NCBI GenBank assembly: GCA_031275255.1
Contig: JAISPA010000051.1
Location: 1-10,295, forward strand
Origin: Acidaminococcales bacterium
Lineage (GTDB): Bacteria; Bacillota; Negativicutes; Acidaminococcales; JAISLQ01
Direction: 5' to 3'
Length of the DNA stretch: 10,295 nt
Below, one piece after another: positions 6,091 through 10,295 of this stretch. The translations under genes were made by a program, and so were the position numbers. Numbering within the stretch: the stretch's first letter is position 1; each line of letters starts with the position of its first letter. Below the pieces are notes generated by a model. The model worked only from the letters and a program-made list of their open reading frames with translations, did not search any database and was not told where the DNA came from.

Positions 6091-7122
6091 ATGCTGGCTG
6101 GAAAAACCTTAAGCGAGATCGCCGGCTTGATTGAAGGTACGGTTACCGGTAACCAGGGCACGCTGATTTTCGGCGTTACAAATATAGAAGACGCCGGGCC
6201 GCAGGATATAACCTTCGCCGTGGCGCCGCATCTTCAAAAAGCGGAAAAATCAGCCGCCGCCGCGGTGATCATTCCCCGGGGAGCGTCCTTTTCCCGCGCC
6301 AAGCCGGCGATCGCGGTCGACAATCCGCGCGCCGCTTTCGCCCGCGTGCTGGAGCTTTTCACGCCGGCGCCGCTCATTGAAAGAGGAGTGCACCCGGCGG
6401 CGGTCATCGCCGGCAGCGCGCAGATCGGCGCGAACGCCGCGATCATGCCGCTGGCGGTAATTGACGAAGAGGCCGAGATCGGCGACGGCGCGGTGGTTTA
6501 TCCGCACGTCTATATCGGGCGCGGCTGCAGGATAGGCAAAGACTGCCTTATTTACGCAAACGTCAGTGTTTACGCCGGCTGCCAAATCGGCGACCGGGTC
6601 ATCATCCACAGCGGCGCGGTCATTGGCGGCGACGGTTTCGGTTATGTCGATATCGGGCGGGAACATCGCAAAGTGCCGCAGGTAGGCAATGTGGTATTGG
6701 GTGATGATGTGGAAATAGGCTGCAACGCCTGTATTGACTGCGGCACGACCGGCAGCACGCTGATCGGCAAAGGCACGAAGATCGACAACTTAGTGCACGT
6801 CGGCCATAACGATGTTATCGGCGAAAACTGCCTTTTGATTGCGCACGTCGGCATCTCCGGGAGCGTGCGGGTCGGCAGCAATGTTACCTTTGCCGGCCAG
6901 TCGGCGACGGTAGGGCATATAAAAATCGGCGACAATTGCGTTTTTGGCGGCAGGGCCGGGATCATATCGGACGTGCCCGACAACTCGGTATATGCCGGCT
7001 TTCCCGCCCAACCGCATAAAGACTGGCTCAGGCAGGAAGCCTTGCAGAGGAAACTGCCCGAATTTTTCCGGCGTTTGCGGGAACTTGAGACACAAGTTAA
7101 AGAATTGGGGCGAAAAAAATAG
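6091..7122 (+). CDS. lpxD: UDP-3-O-(3-hydroxyacyl)glucosamine N-acyltransferase LpxD
   Basis: LpxD adds the second 3-hydroxyacyl chain, from acyl-ACP, to the 2-amino group in lipid A synthesis. ATG 6091 with GAGGG at 6081-6085 gives 343 aa. GTG 6079 is in frame but has no spaced Shine-Dalgarno. Residues 1-100 form the uridine-binding N-terminal domain, with NIEDAGPQDITFAV. From about 105 the left-handed beta-helix hexapeptide repeats run ([IV]G-type, for example IGDRVIIHSGAVIGGDGFGY), and a C-terminal helix (FFRRLRELETQVKELG) ends the protein. With the 6091 start, the His in VGHNDVIGEN is residue 239 and the His in VGHIKIG is residue 276. These are the same numbers as the catalytic His239 and His276 of E. 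coli LpxD, which supports both identity and start. Confidence 0.97.
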   Translation: MLAGKTLSEIAGLIEGTVTGNQGTLIFGVTNIEDAGPQDITFAVAPHLQKAEKSAAAAVIIPRGASFSRAKPAIAVDNPRAAFARVLELFTPAPLIERGVHPAAVIAGSAQIGANAAIMPLAVIDEEAEIGDGAVVYPHVYIGRGCRIGKDCLIYANVSVYAGCQIGDRVIIHSGAVIGGDGFGYVDIGREHRKVPQVGNVVLGDDVEIGCNACIDCGTTGSTLIGKGTKIDNLVHVGHNDVIGENCLLIAHVGISGSVRVGSNVTFAGQSATVGHIKIGDNCVFGGRAGIISDVPDNSVYAGFPAQPHKDWLRQEALQRKLPEFFRRLRELETQVKELGRKK

Positions 7123-7124
7123 CG

Positions 7125-7160
7125 GCCGGCCGGGAATATATTTAGCGCGAACCGTCCGGC
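7125..7160 (+). other. Intergenic hairpin next to the ribosome binding site of the 7176 gene
   Basis: GCCGGCCGG (7125-7133) can pair with CCGTCCGGC (7152-7160) with one C/T mismatch, around an 18-base AT-rich loop. The stem ends directly before the Shine-Dalgarno GGAGGGG at 7161-7167. It could modulate translation or mRNA decay between lpxD and the next gene. Part of it may be chance in GC-rich sequence. Confidence 0.35.
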
Positions 7161-7175
7161 GGAGGGGTTCTCTCG

Positions 7176-7838
7176 ATGGCAGCAAACGACGGAGGACGCT
7201 GTATAAAAAATAAAATCATAATTTTACTGCCGCTTTTATTTTTCGGCGGTTTACTGCCGCCGGCCGGCGCGTCCGTCAACTATAAAGGCATAGACGGCCT
7301 GATCAACATCCCGTCCGCTTATGTCCGCTCGTCCTGGAAGACGGGAGTGGGTTATTTTTACGCAAACGGCGGCGGCGTGGTCGCGGGCAACGTCAATCTG
7401 CCCGGGGATATGGAATTGGCGTGTAAATACAAATTAGACGGCTGCGGGTTGGCCGACGGCAGCTATAGCCTGAAAATCGCGCTTTTGCAAGAAAAAATAT
7501 TAGCGCCGGCCCTGGCCGTCGGGGTGGAAGACCTGACCGGCGAAGAGCGCCGCGCCTGGTATCTTGCCGTGAGCAAACAGGGACCGTGGGGATTTCGCCT
7601 GCACTTGGGGGCAAAAAGCGCCGCAGGGCTTTTTTACGGACTGGAAAAACAGTTCAAATTAAAAGGCGATCTGCGAAAAATGTTTCCGTTTATTCCACTT
7701 TTCACCCTGATGCTGGAATACGACGGTCATAGCTTCAATTACGGCGTTTATGCGCGCAATTCACGCGGAATGAGGGTAGACTTCGCCTGGCGCGGGTTTG
7801 ACAACAGATTTATGGTCGGCGTACAAAAGGAATTTTGA
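7176..7838 (+). CDS. Small YjbH-like outer-membrane beta-barrel candidate
   Basis: 220 residues. ATG 7176 is preceded by GGAGGGG (7161-7167). The signal peptide is about 12-32 (KNKIIILLPLLFFGGLLPPAG, cleaved near AGAS). The mature N-terminus KGIDGLINIPSAYV resembles the opening of the YjbH/YmcA exopolysaccharide-linked outer-membrane family (GLIxxPSA). The remainder is a run of about ten alternating amphipathic strands, such as TGVGYFYANG, MELACKYKLD, AWYLAVSKQG, FRLHLGAKS and MRVDFAWRG. It ends in NRFMVGVQKEF with a terminal Phe, as in BAM-dependent barrels. YjbH proteins are usually several hundred residues, so this would be a compact single-barrel version. Its place between lpxD and lpxL, 13 bases before the latter, suggests an outer-membrane or LPS-related job. 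Family assignment is tentative. Confidence 0.8.
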   Translation: MAANDGGRCIKNKIIILLPLLFFGGLLPPAGASVNYKGIDGLINIPSAYVRSSWKTGVGYFYANGGGVVAGNVNLPGDMELACKYKLDGCGLADGSYSLKIALLQEKILAPALAVGVEDLTGEERRAWYLAVSKQGPWGFRLHLGAKSAAGLFYGLEKQFKLKGDLRKMFPFIPLFTLMLEYDGHSFNYGVYARNSRGMRVDFAWRGFDNRFMVGVQKEF

Positions 7839-7851
7839 GGCGGAGCGGGAT

Positions 7852-8724
7852 ATGTGGCAATACTATCTGATGAAGGCCGTAAGCAGACTGGCCTGCCTTT
7901 TGCCGGACAGGGCGCGGCAATTGGCCGGTAAGGGCCTGGGCAGAATATTCTGGGCCGGCGTCCCCCGCTGGCGAAAAAATCTGGCGACGGCGCAAGCGGC
8001 AATGTGCCTTAAAGTTTCCGAGTCCGCAGCTAAGGCCATAGTAAAAGACAGCGTACTGAAATACGGCGGCATGATCATGGAAGTCCTGTCTTTTCCCCTC
8101 CTGGACAAAGACAATGTACGCGATAAAGTAGTATTTGCCGACGAAGGGCGGTTTAAGGAAATAATTGCGCGCCCTGAAGGTTTCGTGCTGGCGACGGCTC
8201 ACTTCGGCAACTGGGAACTGCTGGGCGCGGCCCTTAGCCTTTGCGGCTGCCGGCTGGTCGCGGTGGCGCAAAAACAGCATAACGCCGCTATGGACAGATT
8301 CATCAACGAATACCGCGCCTTGGTGGGCGAACATGTTACTTACCGCACGGGCGTGATGGAAATGGCGCGTATGCTTGAAAAAGGCTTTGCCATCGGCCTT
8401 TTGGCGGATCAGGACGGCGGCAAAGGCGGCGTAAAGGCGGAGTTTTTCGGCCGCGAATCTTCCTGCCCCAAAGGGCCGGCCGCCCTTGCGCGATTGAAAA
8501 AAACGCCTTTGTATCTTATGCTTTTGCGTCAGCAGGCGGCCGGCCGGCATGAAATATTCATCAGCGAGCCGATAAAAGGGGAAATTACCGGCGACCGGGA
8601 AACGGACATAAGAAACACCACGGACGCGCTGATGAACATGTTGGAAAGGGAAATCAGGAAAGCCCCGGCCATGTGGTTTTGGCTGCACGACCGCTGGAAG
8701 GCGAAAAAACATTTTTATCGCTGA
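7852..8724 (+). CDS. lpxL: Lipid A late acyltransferase, LpxL/HtrB family
   Basis: Members add a secondary acyl chain from acyl-ACP to Kdo2-lipid IVA at the inner face of the cytoplasmic membrane. ATG 7852 follows GGAG at 7842-7845, giving 290 aa. The frame is open back to 7798, but that part overlaps the previous gene. The N-terminus (YYLMKAVSRLACLLPDRARQLAGKGLG) is the usual hydrophobic membrane-associated segment, followed by WRKNLATAQAAM. The catalytic H-x4-E motif is HFGNWE, His117 and Glu122. Further family marks are VTYRTG, GLLADQDGGKGG with FFG after it, PKGPAALARLKKTPL and the closing MWFWLHDRWK. Which acyl chain it transfers, and so whether it is LpxL, LpxM or LpxP in the E. coli sense, cannot be read from the sequence. 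The gene closes the lpxD unit; a 213-base gap follows. Confidence 0.92.
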   Translation: MWQYYLMKAVSRLACLLPDRARQLAGKGLGRIFWAGVPRWRKNLATAQAAMCLKVSESAAKAIVKDSVLKYGGMIMEVLSFPLLDKDNVRDKVVFADEGRFKEIIARPEGFVLATAHFGNWELLGAALSLCGCRLVAVAQKQHNAAMDRFINEYRALVGEHVTYRTGVMEMARMLEKGFAIGLLADQDGGKGGVKAEFFGRESSCPKGPAALARLKKTPLYLMLLRQQAAGRHEIFISEPIKGEITGDRETDIRNTTDALMNMLEREIRKAPAMWFWLHDRWKAKKHFYR

Positions 8725-8788
8725 ACACGCCCGGACATGCGGGGTCGCCAAATTTCCCGCTTTGGGTACTGGAAGTAATTAATATTAT

Positions 8789-8870
8789 TCCCCGGCTAAA
8801 ATCATGGTATCTTTGCGGCTGATTTGCCGCGCCGCTTTGTTTGAAATCATCTCCATGTTTTTACCGGGGA
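8789..8870. repeat. 82-base imperfect palindrome / stem-loop upstream of lpxC
   Basis: The left arm 8789-8807 and right arm 8853-8870 pair over 17 base pairs. TCCCCGG pairs with CCGGGGA, one C bulges at 8796, TAAAA pairs with TTTTA, one T/T mismatch follows, and CATGG pairs with CCATG. The inner part can form GCGGC (8815-8819) with GCCGC (8826-8830 or 8831-8835). No T-run follows on either strand, so it is not a normal intrinsic terminator. It ends 67 bases before the lpxC start. The rest of 8725-8937 holds no gene that can be supported. Confidence 0.7.
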
Positions 8871-8924
8871 GCAGTATAAGTCGCAAAAATCAAACCCTGT
8901 TACACGCATACATATAAAATAATT

Positions 8925-8940
8925 GAGGAGGTTCATTTTG
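8925..8940 (+). promoter_or_regulatory. Strong ribosome binding site fixing a TTG start for lpxC
   Basis: GAGGAGG at 8925-8931 is a near-perfect anti-16S match, six bases before TTG at 8938-8940. No ATG or GTG lies at suitable spacing in frame. The TTG at 8923 lies before the Shine-Dalgarno itself and is not a usable start. Confidence 0.8.
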
Positions 8941-9795
8941 GCGGCAAACAGGCAGAAACAAAACACGATCGCGGCAAGTTTTTCCTACAAAGGCATAGGA
9001 CTTCATTCCGGCAAACCTGTCCTGATTGCCTTTAAACCCTTGCCGCCAGGCCGGGGGATAGAGTTTGTCCGCGTGGATCTGCCGGGGCGGCCGGTGATAC
9101 CGGGCAAAGCGGAATACGTCGCTTCCACGCTGCGGGCGACGACTTTAAGCTGCCGGGGAGCCGATGTATTTACGGTAGAACACATTCTCGCCGCTTTGTT
9201 CATAGCGGAAATAGACAATTGTCAAGTAGAACTGGACGGGCCGGAGCCGCCGGCGGCCGACGGCAGCGCGGCGCCCTTCGTCTGGCTTATTGAGGAGGCG
9301 GGCCGGGCGCAGCAGGCGGCGGAAAGGACGATCGCGCGGATAGACAGGCCTTTGGCCGTATACGACGGCGGACGTTATCTTCTGGCCACCCCTTATGAAG
9401 GGCAGAGATTTTCTTTTCTTTCTTTAAGCGACCACCCGCTTTTGGGCGCGCAGTATTTTGACGCACAAGCCGGGCGGACTGACTTTGCCGGTGAAATCGC
9501 GCCCGCCCGGACGATTGCCTTTACGCATGAAATCGAGGGGCTGAAGGAAATGGGCCTGGGCCTGGGCGGAAGCCAGGACAACGTAATAGTTTACGACGGG
9601 GAAAAACCTTTGACCCCTTTGCGCTTTGCCGACGAACTGGTGCGCCACAAGCTGCTCGATCTTATGGGCGACCTTTTTCTGGCCGGCCGTTTTTACGGAC
9701 ATATCACGGCGGTCAAATCCGGACACGCCCTGAACACGAAGCTGGCTTTGCAAATAGCGCGGCACTGGCGGCAAGCGCAGGACTGCCCCTTGTAA
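8938..9795 (+). CDS. lpxC: UDP-3-O-acyl-N-acetylglucosamine deacetylase LpxC
   Basis: LpxC is the zinc-dependent deacetylase that makes the committed step of lipid A synthesis in the cytosol. With the TTG start it has 285 residues, slightly shorter than the roughly 305 of E. coli. Family motifs appear in order: SYKGIGLHSGKPV near the N-terminus, FTVEHILAALF with zinc-ligand His82, DGPEPPAADGSAAPFV, the second-domain loop ARTIAFTHEIE, then LVRHKLLDLMGDL with His237 and Asp241, and SGHALNTKLA with His263. These match E. coli His79, His238, Asp242 and His265 closely, which also supports the start. The 213-base gap and palindrome upstream suggest a separate transcription start, but no convincing -35/-10 pair was found. 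A TATAAG at 8875-8880 and TATAAA at 8913-8918 lack good -35 partners. LpxC level is a key control point of LPS synthesis in known bacteria. Confidence 0.97.
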   Translation: MAANRQKQNTIAASFSYKGIGLHSGKPVLIAFKPLPPGRGIEFVRVDLPGRPVIPGKAEYVASTLRATTLSCRGADVFTVEHILAALFIAEIDNCQVELDGPEPPAADGSAAPFVWLIEEAGRAQQAAERTIARIDRPLAVYDGGRYLLATPYEGQRFSFLSLSDHPLLGAQYFDAQAGRTDFAGEIAPARTIAFTHEIEGLKEMGLGLGGSQDNVIVYDGEKPLTPLRFADELVRHKLLDLMGDLFLAGRFYGHITAVKSGHALNTKLALQIARHWRQAQDCPL

Positions 9796-9885
9796 CTGTT
9801 TTTCGCTTTGCCGCAGGCAACCGGAATTTTTCCAGGCCGGCGCTTTTTACCCGGAAATTACGCAAAACAAAGGAGTGGGAATAGC

Positions 9886-10267
9886 GTGATAAGTTTAGAT
9901 ATTTTGCAAATACAGGAAATTTTGCCGCATCGGTATCCTTTTTTGCTGCTTGACCGCATACTGGAACTGGAACCGATGAAGCGCGGGCTTGGCTTGAAGA
10001 ACGTAACCTTCAACGAAATACATTTTCAGGGACATTTCCCCGGCCAACCGATCATGCCGGGCGTACTCATCTGCGAGGCGATGGCGCAGGTCGGCGGGGT
10101 GGTGCTTTTGTACCCGGAGGAACACAGAAACAAGCTGGCCTTGTTTACCGGCATAGACAAAGTAAAATTCCGCCGGCCGGTTGTGCCGGGCGACCAGTTG
10201 CGCATGCAGGCGGACATTCTGAAAACCAAAAGCAGCATGGGCAAAATCGGCGCCACAGCGTATGTGG
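9886..10267 (+). CDS. fabZ: 3-hydroxyacyl-ACP dehydratase FabZ, 3' truncated
   Basis: FabZ dehydrates 3-hydroxyacyl-ACP in fatty acid elongation and shares that substrate with the lipid A acyltransferases, which explains its place beside lpxC. The GTG start at 9886 follows AGGAG at 9871-9875. About 127 true codons are present. The N-terminal [18 protein letters not shown] is typical. The active-site block [20 protein letters not shown] has catalytic His50 and Glu64 (E. coli His54 and Glu68), and [19 protein letters not shown] follows. True sequence ends at about 10267, and the last codons of the window are adapter. Roughly 15-20 residues of the usual C-terminus are missing. In related clusters lpxA commonly follows, but that lies beyond the window. 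Confidence 0.95.
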
Positions 10268-10295
10268 AGATCGGAAGAGCGTCGTGTAGGGAAAG
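10268..10295 (+). other. Illumina TruSeq adapter sequence left at the contig end
   Basis: The last 28 bases begin AGATCGGAAGAGC and continue GTCGTGTAGGGAAAG, which is the start of the standard Illumina TruSeq universal-side adapter read-through. Translated in the fabZ frame it gives EIGRASCRE, a string familiar from contaminated protein entries. This is not genomic DNA and should be trimmed. Confidence 0.97.

Noticed and set aside
7810..8751. Long open frame (313 aa) on the - strand across lpxL
   Set aside because: It is a shadow of the lpxL gene, whose HFGNWE motif and start are clear; no recognisable protein features on the - strand.
8725..8760. CCCG/CGGG stem just after lpxL as a terminator
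   Set aside because: Only four base pairs and no T-tract.
8875..8918. TATAAG and TATAAA as -10 elements for lpxC
   Set aside because: Neither has a -35-like hexamer at 16-18 bases; a promoter here is likely but not visible.
8923..8937. Earlier TTG start for lpxC at 8923
   Set aside because: It overlaps the Shine-Dalgarno GAGGAGG itself, and residue numbering of the catalytic sites fits TTG 8938.
9808..9831. Small hairpin TTGCC/GGCAA after lpxC as a terminator
   Set aside because: The stem is five base pairs and the T-run is separated from it by six bases; too weak to call, and fabZ probably continues the same unit.

Overview
The window is an outer-membrane biogenesis block from a diderm Firmicute, most likely a member of the Negativicutes. 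It reads as BamA, a Skp/OmpH group, LpxD, LpxL, LpxC and FabZ, all on the + strand. Strong Gram-positive-style Shine-Dalgarno sequences, GTG and TTG starts, a consensus sigma-A-type promoter and a BamA with only three POTRA domains sit beside lipid A genes. That combination is typical of the LPS/outer-membrane clusters known in Negativicutes. The placement rests on gene content and protein style, not on a database search; genus cannot be told.

Layout: (1) 1-201, the end of a sigma-factor region-4-like protein, cut by the left edge. (2) 202-338, a leader with several possible hairpins. (3) 339-4030, a probable operon: a one-TM, Ala/Pro/Glu-rich envelope protein, bamA, and an unrecognised secreted 423-residue protein that by eye has three POTRA-like modules and a short beta-rich C-terminus. 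(4) 4022-4123, an 11-bp tandem repeat and a near-consensus promoter driving the first ompH. (5) 4120-6077, three consecutive OmpH/Skp-like genes: one soluble periplasmic, one long lipoprotein (308 aa) and one short lipoprotein (135 aa), with an intrinsic terminator between the first and second. (6) 6091-8724, lpxD, a compact YjbH-like beta-barrel candidate, and an lpxL-type acyltransferase. (7) 8725-8937, a 213-base gap holding an 82-base imperfect palindrome. (8) lpxC (TTG start) and the start of fabZ. (9) 10268-10295, Illumina adapter sequence rather than genome, so fabZ is cut by an assembly artefact.

How the genes work together: OmpH/Skp proteins would chaperone unfolded outer-membrane proteins across the periplasm to BamA, which inserts them. 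LpxC, LpxD and LpxL are lipid A synthesis steps. FabZ supplies hydroxyacyl/enoyl-ACP interconversion and competes with the Lpx enzymes for 3-hydroxyacyl-ACP. The three unassigned envelope proteins (339-845, 2759-4030, 7176-7838) sit between known outer-membrane genes and are the best candidates for new biology here. No CRISPR array, IS element, tRNA or rRNA was seen.
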